64,000 nt of DNA from JANXQG01 sp963775975. Its GTDB lineage: Bacteria; Planctomycetota; Planctomycetia; Pirellulales; Thermoguttaceae. Shown one piece after another: positions 41,916 through 50,663 of this stretch (its first letter is position 1; each line of letters starts with the position of its first letter). The translations under genes and the position numbers were made by a program. The notes beneath the pieces were generated by a model. That model had not been told where the DNA came from and searched no databases. It saw only the letters and a list, made by a program, of their open reading frames with translations. The stretch is from contig CAVZKX010000001.1 in the NCBI GenBank assembly GCA_963775975.1, positions 496,001 through 560,000 of the forward strand, written 5' to 3'.

Positions 41916-43211
41916 CTGAGTACCAACAGATTTTCCATCGGCGTCGGCACCGTCCTCATGCTGGTCATTCTCCGGCTGGCTTTGGGATGGCATTTTCTCT
42001 ATGAGGGAATTTATAAGCTGACCCACCGCGACGCCTTTCTGGCTGAAACCGAGGGCTTCCTTTCCGCCGCTCGGGGACCTGCGGCACCCTATATCTATGA
42101 ATTGGTGCCGGACATTGATGGACATCAGCGGTTGGAGCACAACTTGGCGGTGGTCGAGGTCAACAACGCCAAGGATAAGGAAGCTGAAGGAAAGCCGGCC
42201 AAGCAGCCGCGGCTCGCGAACCGGTGGGTCGAGTTGAAGGACGAGTTCGTCGCCTTCTATCGGCCGAAAGGCAAGGACGATAATGCCGAACTCTATAAGC
42301 AATTCAAAGACGCTGCGGATAAAGTCTGCCAGCGCCAGATCCACGGCCTCGACGAGTTCATCCAGGAGAACGGCGACAAGATTAAGGCCCACTTCGAGTC
42401 GTTGGGCCGCTACGAGGAGCAAGTGAAGGCCGATCCCAAAGTCGATTTCATGCGGCAGCGGCGCTGGGACCAGATGCAGGAGTATCGCAAGGAAGCCAAG
42501 GGCTGGACCGCCGACCTCGATGCGCGCGAGAAGGCGTTGAAGTCTGACTTGATGGACTTGCTCAACAAGGAGCGGCCGGCACAAATAGCAGCCGTTGCGA
42601 GGGCCGACGCGAAGGATAAGGCAACGAAAGCGGCGGCTGCCGCGAAGAAAGCCAGCGGCGATGAAGCGAAGCCGGCGGCCGATGCGAAGCCATCCGATCC
42701 GCCGAGCGACCCCTCGGCTGAACCGAAGAAGGTCAAGGAAAAAGCCAAAGGTAAGACGAGCGTTGTAAAAGCGGACGCGAAACCAAAGCCGGCTGCGGAT
42801 GCGACGATCGTTCTGGTCGATTTCAGCCCGCTGGCAGCCGACCGCGATCCGGCCGGGCCATTCCGCCATAGTTCCAATCTGCTCCAATGGACGCGGATCG
42901 AGCAAATGGCCTTTGCGATGACATACATCTTCCTCGCCATCGGCGCCGGCCTGATGCTCGGCTTGTTCACGCGGCTTTCGGCGTTGGCGGGCGCGGCGTT
43001 CATGCTCTTTGTTGTTCTCTGCCAGCCGTCGTATCCTGGAGTTTATCCGACCGATCCGCCGCAATTGGGCCATGCCTTGCTGGTGAACAAGGATTTTATT
43101 GAGATGATTGCTCTTTTGGTGATCGCTTCCATGTCGCTGGGACGCTGGACCGGCCTGGACTTCTTCCTGTCCAAATGCTGCTGCTGCGGCCGCAAAGGAG
43201 AAAAAGCATGA
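41916..43211 (+). CDS. DoxX-like membrane protein with a long soluble insertion; apparent CTG start
   Basis: Reading from CTG 41916 gives MSTNRFSIGVGTVLMLVILR, with AAGGAGGT at 41903-41910 placed 5 bases ahead; the next in-frame ATG (41958) would cut into helix 1 and has no such site. DoxX proteins have four helices in about 140 residues. Here helix 1 (MLVILRLALGWHFLYEGIYK) is separated from helices 2-4 (near residues 340-420) by about 270 residues that include an Ala/Lys/Pro-rich stretch. The C-terminus has CCCC. It overlaps the next gene by ATGA. Likely an electron-transfer or assembly partner of the adjacent oxidoreductase. Confidence 0.82.
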   Translation: MSTNRFSIGVGTVLMLVILRLALGWHFLYEGIYKLTHRDAFLAETEGFLSAARGPAAPYIYELVPDIDGHQRLEHNLAVVEVNNAKDKEAEGKPAKQPRLANRWVELKDEFVAFYRPKGKDDNAELYKQFKDAADKVCQRQIHGLDEFIQENGDKIKAHFESLGRYEEQVKADPKVDFMRQRRWDQMQEYRKEAKGWTADLDAREKALKSDLMDLLNKERPAQIAAVARADAKDKATKAAAAAKKASGDEAKPAADAKPSDPPSDPSAEPKKVKEKAKGKTSVVKADAKPKPAADATIVLVDFSPLAADRDPAGPFRHSSNLLQWTRIEQMAFAMTYIFLAIGAGLMLGLFTRLSALAGAAFMLFVVLCQPSYPGVYPTDPPQLGHALLVNKDFIEMIALLVIASMSLGRWTGLDFFLSKCCCCGRKGEKA

Positions 43212-44914
43212 GCACGAGCCCTGAAGTTTCTCGCCGCGGCTTTCTCAAGACCGGTTTGGCCGCCGGCGCGTTGACCGGCGCCGGCCTGGGCGGGTTCTAT
43301 TTCGGCTATAACACTGCGGTCGGCTCGCCCGTCCGCGTCGGCGTGATCGGCACGGGTGATGAAGGCAGCGTGCTCATCGGCGCGCTGAACCCGAAATACG
43401 TCGAGGTTAAGGCCATCGCCGATATCCGCCCCTACAACCGCTTCCGCGCTTTCCACGGCGATTGGGGCGTGCCGGTCCGGCCGGGCTTAATGACTGTCTA
43501 CGGCTGGAAGTCGGAAAAGGAAGCAAATAAGCACGTCAAGGTCTACGGGCCCTACACGGAGCTTTTGGCCAATGCGAAGGCCAACGGCATCGAAGCGATC
43601 ATCATCGCCACGCCGCTGCACTTGCACGCGCCGATCGCCATCGCGGCGATGAACCAGGGGCTGCATGTCATCACCGAAAAGCTCATGGCCCACGACGTCG
43701 GCCAGTGCAAGCAAATGGCTCGCACGGCAAAAGACAAGAACCTCTACCTGGCGATCGGCCACCAGCGGCACTACAACATCAAGTACTGGCAAGCTCGGGA
43801 CTGGATCCAGCGCGGCGTGATCGGTGATCTGCATTCGATCCGCGCCCAATGGCACCGCAACAATCTGCCGCCGCCGAGCAACGACAGTTGGAAGATGCCG
43901 CTGCCGCCGGGCGTCAAGCCGGCGGACATTCCTGGCTTCAAGATCGAAACCGGGATGAAGGTCAAAATTGACGACGAGATCGTCAAGGCCCGCCGCGTCC
44001 TGGCCCAGTCCTATGGCAGGGAGGCGGAAAGCGCATTGGACAAGCTGGCCCAGTTAGAAGCCCAGATGGCAGACGCCGTGCTGAACAAGCCTTCTAAGGG
44101 CAACGAGACCGCCGAGCAATTCGGCTACAAGGGCAAGGATATCAAGGACGCGTCGGGCAAGGTCGTCTACGAATGCACGCCGCTGGAGGAATTGATCCGC
44201 TGGCGTCTGTGGGACCGCACGAGCGCCGGCATGATGGCCGAGCTTGGCAGCCACCAGTTGGACGCGGCGAGCATCTTCGTTTCGGCCATTTATCCCGAGG
44301 GCGCGGAGCACCCGCACCCGCTGCGGGTGACGGCCGCGGCGAACCGGCCGATCTTCGGACCCGACCGCGACATCGAGGACCACGTCTGCTGCATCATCGA
44401 GTTCCCCATGCCGGAATACAAGGAGGAAGACACCAAGACGCATCGCAAAAAGATCGAGGTGCAATATGCATCGGTCAACGGCAATGGCTACCTGAACTAC
44501 GGGGAACTCGTCTACGGGACGAAGGGCACGATCGCCTTGAAGCAGGAGACGGAGCTAAAACTGCTCACCGGCAGCGAAGACGGCGACGAAGGCGAGACGT
44601 CGGTCAAGGTTTCCGGCGGAGGCGGGCCGACATTAGACACGCAGTCCAGCGGCCCCGCACACAAAGCGGCGGCAGCCGCCGAGGCCCCTGTGAGCAAAGG
44701 TTACGCCGAGGAGTTGGAACATTGGGCGTGGTGCATCCGCCATCCCGATCCGGCGAACCAGCCTCGCTGCCCGCCCAAGGTCGCCATGGCCGACGCTATC
44801 ATCGCCTTGACAACGAACCTGGCCGTGCGGACCGGCGAGCCGATCAGCTTCAAGAAGGAGTGGTTCGACGCGACAAAGGACGACACGCCGGAAAAGGATT
44901 TGAAGATTAGTTGA
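43208..44914 (+). CDS. Tat-exported Gfo/Idh/MocA oxidoreductase coupled to DoxX
   Basis: A 568-residue protein with twin-arginine signal VSRRGFLKTGLAAGALTGAG. Rossmann start VRVGVIGTGDEG. The usual EKP is replaced by ITEKLMAHD (E-K-L), and AIGHQRHYNIKYWQARD follows. The dehydrogenase domain has an insertion (residues about 235-330, Lys/Glu-rich), then MMAELGSHQLDAASIF with the catalytic D..H-like region. It ends FKKEWFDATKDDTPE. The ATG overlaps the DoxX stop, with AAAGGAG just ahead. Substrate probably an extracellular sugar. Confidence 0.88.
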   Translation: MSTSPEVSRRGFLKTGLAAGALTGAGLGGFYFGYNTAVGSPVRVGVIGTGDEGSVLIGALNPKYVEVKAIADIRPYNRFRAFHGDWGVPVRPGLMTVYGWKSEKEANKHVKVYGPYTELLANAKANGIEAIIIATPLHLHAPIAIAAMNQGLHVITEKLMAHDVGQCKQMARTAKDKNLYLAIGHQRHYNIKYWQARDWIQRGVIGDLHSIRAQWHRNNLPPPSNDSWKMPLPPGVKPADIPGFKIETGMKVKIDDEIVKARRVLAQSYGREAESALDKLAQLEAQMADAVLNKPSKGNETAEQFGYKGKDIKDASGKVVYECTPLEELIRWRLWDRTSAGMMAELGSHQLDAASIFVSAIYPEGAEHPHPLRVTAAANRPIFGPDRDIEDHVCCIIEFPMPEYKEEDTKTHRKKIEVQYASVNGNGYLNYGELVYGTKGTIALKQETELKLLTGSEDGDEGETSVKVSGGGGPTLDTQSSGPAHKAAAAAEAPVSKGYAEELEHWAWCIRHPDPANQPRCPPKVAMADAIIALTTNLAVRTGEPISFKKEWFDATKDDTPEKDLKIS

Positions 44915-45211
44915 AGACGCTCAAGGCAAAGCAGTCTACAATTTTGTACTTGACAACTCGGCTAGCCGCGGAGCGGCGGAAGAAAATAGCCAGGGCGCAA
45001 GCCCCTGGTGACTAGCAACAACATTACAGAAGCCCCGGAGGGGCGAAACTTGGCGGAACTAGTGTCGCCGCTCCGCGGCTATGACATCGATTTGGGATAT
45101 TTCCCAGGGGCTTACGCCCCTGGCTATTACCTATCGTCGCTCCGCGGCTGTATATCGAGAGAACTCACACCGCCAGCATTTGCATTGAATTGACGTTTGG
45201 GAGCAGACCTC
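44915..45211. repeat. Repeat cluster between two oxidoreductase genes
   Basis: No gene in 297 bp. Elements: CTAGCCGCGGAGCGGCGG (44962-44979) and its inverted partner CGCCGCTCCGCGGCTA (45066-45081), a second GTCGCTCCGCGGCTG (45136-45150), CAGGGGCTTACGCCCCTGG (45104-45122) and a diverged copy AGGGCGCAAGCCCCTGG (44992-45008), and AGCCCCGGAGGGGCG (45030-45044). These are separate small palindromes of the kind scattered through the window. Confidence 0.75.
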
Positions 45212-46693
45212 ATGTATCTCCATGCCAACGAAAAAGTAATCGGCGTGAAGAATTTTCACTCCGCCGTGGGCAGCCCGTTGGTCCGCCGCGCGATGATCCA
45301 GAAAGCACTGAAACAAGGGCTCTTGCCCGGCAAAGGGCTGGAGGCGGCGATCTTTGGCTATAAACCGCTGGAAAAGCCGCTCGTCGTGGGCCTGCTCGGC
45401 GCGGGGCAGCAAGGCCGTCGCCATTTGAAGGCAATTTCGCCGAAATACATCATCGTAAAGTCGGTTGCCGACCTCCGTCCAAGCAATAGGAAGCTCGCCG
45501 AGGCCGCAGTCAAGGACGGAAAGTCTTACGACTCGTATGAGAAGCTGCTCGACGCTGCCAAGGACGACGGCCTGGAAGCCGTGATCGTTGCATTGCCCTC
45601 GCACCTGCACGGCTCGGCCGCGCTGGCCGCCCTAGACAAGGGGCTGCACGTTTTCATCGAGCCGCCGATGGCGCTCACGGTCGCCGACGCGAAGAAGATC
45701 GTCGCCAAATCCGAAGAAAAGAAGCTCTGCGTGGCGGTGGGCCAGCAGCGGCATTACAACTGGGTCTATGACCACGCTTTGGAAATGGTCCGCAAAGACT
45801 TGTTGGACCAGCCGCACTATTTACGTTCGCAGTGGCACTTGTCGAAGCCGGAAAAGACGGCAAGCGACCAGATCGATTGGTGGCCGGAAGTTCCCGCGAA
45901 CGAACGTGAGATGGACTTCGCCGGCTACGGCAGGCCCGAGGAACTGGTCCGCTGGCGGCATTACGAGAAATACAGCGGCGGCTTGATAGCCGAGTTGGGC
46001 AGCCAGCTTTTTGACGCGGCGGTCATGCTGGTTGCCGCCGCGACCAACCACGATTCCAAGCGGCCCTATCCGCTCAGTGTGGCCGGTTCGGCAAGTCAGG
46101 TTCTACGGAGTGTCGAGGGCGACATCGACGACCACGTCCACTGCATTTTCGAGTACGCCCTTCAAGGCTACGTGGACGCAGCGGAAATTCCGCCCAAGGC
46201 TCGTAAGAAAATCGCCTTGCAGTTTGACATGATCATCGGCAGCGATTTTGACGGCTACGGAGAAACCATTCTCGGCCGCAAGGGCTCGCTAGTGTTGGAA
46301 AGCGAACGCAAGCCAATGCTCTTTTTCATGGCCGACGTCGACAAGCCTCTTCGGCTCGCCGCGAAGAAGGATGCCGACGGAAAGCCGACGAACGTGCTGG
46401 TCATCGAGGTACCGAAGGACGGCAAGGGCGACGAAGAAGCGGCCGCGCTCGGGCAGTTGGCCTTGGCAGGCGCCGACGCGGGCCTTGCTGCCGCGTTGGA
46501 GCACTGGGCCGCCTGCTGCAAGCCGGCATCCGGCGAAAAGAGCGACAAGCCTCGCTGCGACGCCCGCGCCGGGCTTTATACGACCGTGCTAACGGTGGCC
46601 GCGACAAAGGCGGTGCGGAAGGGAACCCGCGTCGCGTTCAAGGACGAGTGGTTCGACGCGAAGAGCGATGAAACGCCGGATTCGATTGAGTAG
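45212..46693 (+). CDS. Gfo/Idh/MocA oxidoreductase without export signal
   Basis: A 493-residue protein from ATG 45212 (MYLHANEKVIGVKNFHSAVG), with GGGAG 8 bases upstream; a TTG at 45197 is an unlikely alternative. A 50-residue leader precedes the Rossmann motif VVGLLGAGQQG. Next are SHLHGSAALAALDKGLHVFIE, PPMAL in the EKP position, and AVGQQRHYNWVYDHALEMV, close to the sequence of the 43208 gene, so the two are homologues. GGLIAELGSQLFDAAVML holds the active-site region, with Q where the neighbour has H. It has no Tat motif. Possibly a partner subunit of the preceding enzyme. Confidence 0.85.
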   Translation: MYLHANEKVIGVKNFHSAVGSPLVRRAMIQKALKQGLLPGKGLEAAIFGYKPLEKPLVVGLLGAGQQGRRHLKAISPKYIIVKSVADLRPSNRKLAEAAVKDGKSYDSYEKLLDAAKDDGLEAVIVALPSHLHGSAALAALDKGLHVFIEPPMALTVADAKKIVAKSEEKKLCVAVGQQRHYNWVYDHALEMVRKDLLDQPHYLRSQWHLSKPEKTASDQIDWWPEVPANEREMDFAGYGRPEELVRWRHYEKYSGGLIAELGSQLFDAAVMLVAAATNHDSKRPYPLSVAGSASQVLRSVEGDIDDHVHCIFEYALQGYVDAAEIPPKARKKIALQFDMIIGSDFDGYGETILGRKGSLVLESERKPMLFFMADVDKPLRLAAKKDADGKPTNVLVIEVPKDGKGDEEAAALGQLALAGADAGLAAALEHWAACCKPASGEKSDKPRCDARAGLYTTVLTVAATKAVRKGTRVAFKDEWFDAKSDETPDSIE

Positions 46694-46795
46694 GTCCCGC
46701 TTGCCGAGCGGGACGTACTCATCACGCTCCGCCGTGATGCCGGACCTCACGGCGGAGCGTGAGGAGTACAATCGCTCCCGCTTGCCGAGCGGGAC
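46694..46795. repeat. Repeat cluster with two GTCCCGC palindromes
   Basis: GTCCCGCT-TGCCG-AGCGGGAC at 46694-46714 and a near copy at 46775-46795 flank two other stems: ATCACGCTCCGCCGTGAT (46721-46738) and CCTCACGGCGGAGCGTGAGG (46745-46764). It begins right after the oxidoreductase stop and ends about 90 bases before the isomerase start. Confidence 0.78.
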
Positions 46796-46887
46796 CATTG
46801 TGCGTAGGCTATCTGAAGTATTTGAATCTCTGGTCGACTCGTCGCGAATGGTCCCTCTCGGCAAGACGGACCCACAAGGAGCAACGC

Positions 46888-47730
46888 ATGTCCCAATGGC
46901 CTCTCGGAGTATTCGCCAGCGTTGATGCCGGCCTCGGCGTTCATCTGAACGTCGCCCACGAGTTGGGCGTACCGACGATCCAGCTTCACACGCCCTGCGT
47001 GGCCAGCCGCACGCCCGAGCGCGCGAAGCAGTTTCTCGCCACGGTGACCGATCTTGGCATGAAGATCACAGTCGTCTTCGGCGGCTTCGAGGGCGAGAGC
47101 TACGCCGACATCCCCACGGTCAAGCGGACCGTCGGCCTCGTGCCGCCCGAGACCCGCGCCGCCCGGCTGAAGGAGATGAAGGAAATCGCCGACTTCGCGC
47201 GGCTTTTGGGCGTGGACACGGTCGGCCTGCACATCGGCTTCGTGCCGCACGACACGGCCGATCCCGTTTATGGACAAGTCCTCGCCGTCGCACGCGAGCT
47301 TTGCAATCACTGCAAGACGCACAAGCAGAGCGTGAACCTTGAAACCGGCCAGGAGCCGGCCGACACGCTGCTAAGATTCCTGACAGATACGGGCTGCGAC
47401 AACTTGTTCGTGAACTTCGACCCCGCCAACATGATTCTTTACGGCTGCGGCGATCCGATCGACGCGCTGAAGAAAGTCGGCCGCTACGTGCGAAGTGTCC
47501 ACTGCAAGGACGCCAAATGGGCCGCCCGGCCCGGCGAAGAGTGGGGCACTGAGATGCCCTTGGGCCAGGGCGACGTTGGCATGGAGCGGCTCCTTCGCAC
47601 GCTCAAAGAAATCGGCTACGACGGCCCCTTGACGATCGAGCGCGAAATCCCGCAAGACCCCGTGCGGCAGAAGCAAGAAATCGGCGGCGGGTTGAGGCTG
47701 CTGGAAGAACTAAAAGCGAAGCTTTTGTAG
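46888..47730 (+). CDS. Sugar phosphate isomerase/epimerase (TIM barrel, AP-endonuclease 2 family)
   Basis: A 280-residue protein starting MSQWPLGVFASVDAGLGVHL, with AAGGAG near 46877. Metal-binding residues of the xylose isomerase-like fold are visible: Glu in NLETGQE, Asp/Asn in NLFVNFDPANMILYG, His in VRSVHCKDAKW and Glu in LTIEREIP. Upstream codons in frame cover the repeat cluster and were excluded. It follows two Gfo/Idh/MocA genes, which fits a route in which oxidised sugars are isomerised, as in inositol or 3-keto-sugar catabolism. Confidence 0.87.
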   Translation: MSQWPLGVFASVDAGLGVHLNVAHELGVPTIQLHTPCVASRTPERAKQFLATVTDLGMKITVVFGGFEGESYADIPTVKRTVGLVPPETRAARLKEMKEIADFARLLGVDTVGLHIGFVPHDTADPVYGQVLAVARELCNHCKTHKQSVNLETGQEPADTLLRFLTDTGCDNLFVNFDPANMILYGCGDPIDALKKVGRYVRSVHCKDAKWAARPGEEWGTEMPLGQGDVGMERLLRTLKEIGYDGPLTIEREIPQDPVRQKQEIGGGLRLLEELKAKLL

Positions 47731-47774
47731 ACGTCAAGCCGTCACTATCCTACAATGGAAACTGGAGGCGCGGC

Positions 47775-48329
47775 ATGAGCACGATCACGAGCTTTACGGC
47801 GGAAGAGTTGTTGAGGATGCCTAAGGATGGGTGTCGCTACGAACTCATTTCCGGAGAATTGAAGACAATGAGTCCTGCAGGTTGGCGGCACGGAGACGTC
47901 GGAGGTGCACTGCAGGGCATACTTGCCGAACATATTCGCAAACACAAATCCGGCAAGCTATTCCTTGCGGAAACCGGCTTTCTGCTTTCGCGCGATCCGG
48001 ACACGGTCCGTGCTCCAGATATCGCCTTCGTTCATAAGGACCACCTGCCGAAGGATTTGCGCGACGACGCGTATTGGCCCGGGCCGCCCGACTTGGCCGT
48101 CGAGGTCGTGTCGCCGAGCGAAACGTATCGCGAGGTTGACGAAAAGGCAAACGCGTGGCTTGCGGCGGGAGCGCGATTAGTTTGGATTGTCAACCCCTTG
48201 CAAAGAACGGTGAGTATTTACCGTGCCGGAGCAAGCGTCGAAACATTGACAGGCGCCGATCACCTAACCGGCGGTGATGTGCTCTCAGGGTTTCGGTGCG
48301 AAGTAAGCGACATTTTCGCAGGGCAGTAA
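47775..48329 (+). CDS. Uma2 family endonuclease-like protein (DUF820)
   Basis: A 184-residue protein: TAEELLRMPKDGCRYELISGELKTMSPAG at the N-terminus in adjoining pieces, GKLFLAETGFLLSRDPDTVRAPDIAFV with the PD of a PD-(D/E)XK fold, PDLAVEVVSPSETYREVDEKANAWLAAGARLVWIV with the (D/E)xK residues. Such proteins occur in many copies in planctomycetes and cyanobacteria; activity is rarely tested. GGAGG lies 8 bases before the ATG, and TACAAT at 47751-47756 may be a -10 box. Confidence 0.9.
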   Translation: MSTITSFTAEELLRMPKDGCRYELISGELKTMSPAGWRHGDVGGALQGILAEHIRKHKSGKLFLAETGFLLSRDPDTVRAPDIAFVHKDHLPKDLRDDAYWPGPPDLAVEVVSPSETYREVDEKANAWLAAGARLVWIVNPLQRTVSIYRAGASVETLTGADHLTGGDVLSGFRCEVSDIFAGQ

Positions 48330-48341
48330 TTCAATCCCGAC

Positions 48342-49985
48342 TCAATGCCCCTTCGACGTGCTCACTCCGGTAAGCGAACTTGCACCGCTCAGCAGCGGCC
48401 ACGAGAACGCGAGCAGAGCGATGATGGCAAAACAGGCCAGCGGCACGATGAATCCGCGGGACATGTCGTAGTGGTCGCCGACCCAGCCCATGACTTTGGG
48501 CATCATCGCGCCGCCGGTTATGCCCATGACGATGAACGATGACGCCATTTTCGTCTTCGAACCCAGTCCGTAAATCCCCAGCGCGAAGATCGTCGGGAAC
48601 ATGATCGACATGAAGAAGAACGACAGAAAAACGGCAATCAAGGATATCCATCCGAGCTTCATGAACACCACCGCCATCAGAAGCGTGTTGATCAAGCAGT
48701 AGATGCCCAGGGTCTTGTGAGCCGACGCCTTTCGCAGGATCGCGGAGCCGACGAATCGGCCGAGCATGAAAAGCGTGAACGCAACGGAGAGCAGCTTCGT
48801 GGCGCCCTGCTCGTTCACGAAATACGTGCCTTCTCGGAAAAGGACGCCGGCCTTGCCGCCGAGGAACATGGAATCGCTGAAACGCTCGCCGACGGGCGGA
48901 ATTTCCGACACGATGTAGTTGATAAAGAACGAGAAAATGCCGGCCTGTGCCGCGACGTACAGGAATTGCGCCAGCGTATACGATGCGAAGTGCGGATGCG
49001 ACCAGATGCTCTTGTTGTGGACGCGAACCGCGGCAGGTATAAGACCGATCGCCGTCAAGACCGAAGCGCCGGCTGTTACGGCCCACGTTACGAACCACGG
49101 CGCGCTGTCTTTGGTTACGGTCGATTCACTCATGTGAACCAGCGACGCGATTTGCTGCGCGATCCCTGTTAGCCTTTCCCCACAATCGAATACGTTCGCG
49201 AGCAAGAAACCGCCGAGCGCCGCACACGTCCCAATAAGCACGCTCGCATTCAACACCATGAACAAGTAGCAAAGCGGGCGGTTGACCTTTCGGTCGTCTT
49301 CGCTGGCCCGTTGCGGATCAAGTGCGTCCTCGTCAATGTGACAAACGTCCGCTCCCACCAAGTCGGGCAGCTTGATCAGCGAGAAAATGAAAATCAGAAC
49401 AATCGCACCGCAAGCGATTCCGACATAGGGTTTCCAAAGCTGCTGGTGGGCGACTTGCAAGCCTTCCGAGGCATAAATGAACTTCCCGCAAACGTAAGGA
49501 CCAAGAATCCAGCCAAATCCATTAAATGACTGCGCAAAGTTGATGCGCGTTGCGCCGTAGTCCGGCGATCCCAGCACCGTGGTGTAAGGATTGGCCACCG
49601 TTTCCAGAAAGGTCAGTCCCATAGCTATCGAGCAAACGCCAAGTAGGATCGCCCAAAACTTGTCGATCTGCGTTGCCGGATAAATCCACATGCATCCGGC
49701 CGCGGTAATTGCCAGACCGGCGATAATACCTGCCTTGTAGCCAAGTTTTTTCGCCAAGGCGGCAGCCGGTATCGCCATGATGAAGTAGCCCAGATAGTGC
49801 GCGAATTGGATCCAAGCGGAATCTGCCTTACTGAGTTTAAGGTAATCCTGAAAGTGCTTGTCCATGGTGTCGATCATGCCGTTGAGCAAACCCCAAAGAC
49901 AAAATAGGGTCGTGACAAGTGCAAAGATGAAGAAGACATTCTTGCCGTCGGCAGTGACAAAGACACCTTTTTTAGATGCGCTCAT
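48342..49985 (-). CDS. FucP-type MFS sugar transporter
   Basis: A 547-residue major facilitator with 12 or more helices. ATG 49985 (MSASKKGVFVTADGKNVFFIF) was chosen. The segment FCLWGLLNGMIDTMDKHFQ is the helix-1 motif of the fucose/glucose-galactose (FHS) proton symporters, and FIMAIPAAALAKKLGYKAGI and GLTFLETVANPY complete it. A long mid-loop (about residues 215-245, DAVCHIDEDALDPQ region) and an extra helical segment enlarge it over the usual 430 residues. The GH95 fucosidase in this window makes fucose a plausible substrate, by inference only. Confidence 0.88.
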   Translation of the reverse strand: MSASKKGVFVTADGKNVFFIFALVTTLFCLWGLLNGMIDTMDKHFQDYLKLSKADSAWIQFAHYLGYFIMAIPAAALAKKLGYKAGIIAGLAITAAGCMWIYPATQIDKFWAILLGVCSIAMGLTFLETVANPYTTVLGSPDYGATRINFAQSFNGFGWILGPYVCGKFIYASEGLQVAHQQLWKPYVGIACGAIVLIFIFSLIKLPDLVGADVCHIDEDALDPQRASEDDRKVNRPLCYLFMVLNASVLIGTCAALGGFLLANVFDCGERLTGIAQQIASLVHMSESTVTKDSAPWFVTWAVTAGASVLTAIGLIPAAVRVHNKSIWSHPHFASYTLAQFLYVAAQAGIFSFFINYIVSEIPPVGERFSDSMFLGGKAGVLFREGTYFVNEQGATKLLSVAFTLFMLGRFVGSAILRKASAHKTLGIYCLINTLLMAVVFMKLGWISLIAVFLSFFFMSIMFPTIFALGIYGLGSKTKMASSFIVMGITGGAMMPKVMGWVGDHYDMSRGFIVPLACFAIIALLAFSWPLLSGASSLTGVSTSKGH

Positions 49986-50140
49986 GTATTTCCTATCCCT
50001 GACGTCGTGCAACGGCATCGCCGGATGATTTAACGAGGCGCGGCTATCTGCGGCGCTTCCCAGGACTGGCGGAAACCCCGATTCTGCTCCTCACGATCAC
50101 ACTTGTCAACCCGTTTCAAGCGCATTCCTCACAAAAACGC

Positions 50141-50168
50141 TTGACACCGCTCCGTTCTCCGCCACAAT
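50141..50168 (+). promoter_or_regulatory. Sigma-70-type promoter of the PHA system protein gene
   Basis: TTGACA at 50141-50146 and CACAAT at 50163-50168 with a 16-bp spacer, 38 bases ahead of the ATG at 50207. The -35 box is perfect and the -10 box matches four of six. Confidence 0.6.
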
Positions 50169-50206
50169 AGTTGCACGCGAATCGTCACATACGGATCGAG
50201 GAACCG

Positions 50207-50497
50207 ATGCCCCGTCTAGCTCTCGAAGTCCCGCACACCTTAGGCCGCGAGGAAGCCGCGCGGCGGCTAAAGGAGCAGGCCGCCAAGGCCCGCGACCAGG
50301 TCACCGATCTTGAGGAACAATGGAACGACTACACGCTCACCTTCCGCTTCAAGGCGATGGGGTTTGGGGTCAGCGGCACAATGGTCGTCGAGGATGCGGC
50401 GGTAAAGTTCGACGTCAACCTTCCGCTGGCCGCCATGATGGTCAAAGGCATGATCGAGCAGCGGCTGCGGCAGGAGGTCCAGGGCGTGCTGACATGA
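50207..50497 (+). CDS. Polyhydroxyalkanoic acid system family protein
   Basis: A 96-residue protein, ATG 50207 (MPRLALEVPHTLGREEAARR). The pattern VPHTLGREEAARRLK, then LEEQWNDYTLTFRFKAMGFGVSGTMVVED and a helical end (MMVKGMIEQRLRQEV) matches the family named PHA system protein, encoded near PHA genes in several proteobacteria. Its role is not established. Here it lies about 31 kb from the phaRCE cluster, so it adds to the PHA inventory without being in the operon. Confidence 0.85.
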   Translation: MPRLALEVPHTLGREEAARRLKEQAAKARDQVTDLEEQWNDYTLTFRFKAMGFGVSGTMVVEDAAVKFDVNLPLAAMMVKGMIEQRLRQEVQGVLT

Positions 50498-50663
50498 GGC
50501 GGCTGAAGAATTGCCGCCGAGCAGCGAACGGCTTGAGCGTCTACACAGGACACGCGTCAGTCACTTTCCCGCCTCTAATCGCTACGGCTGTCACAATCGG
50601 CAATCTTAGTGCAGCTTGCTTGATCCGAAGCCAGTTGTGGCCTATATACAAGAAGGGATATCT

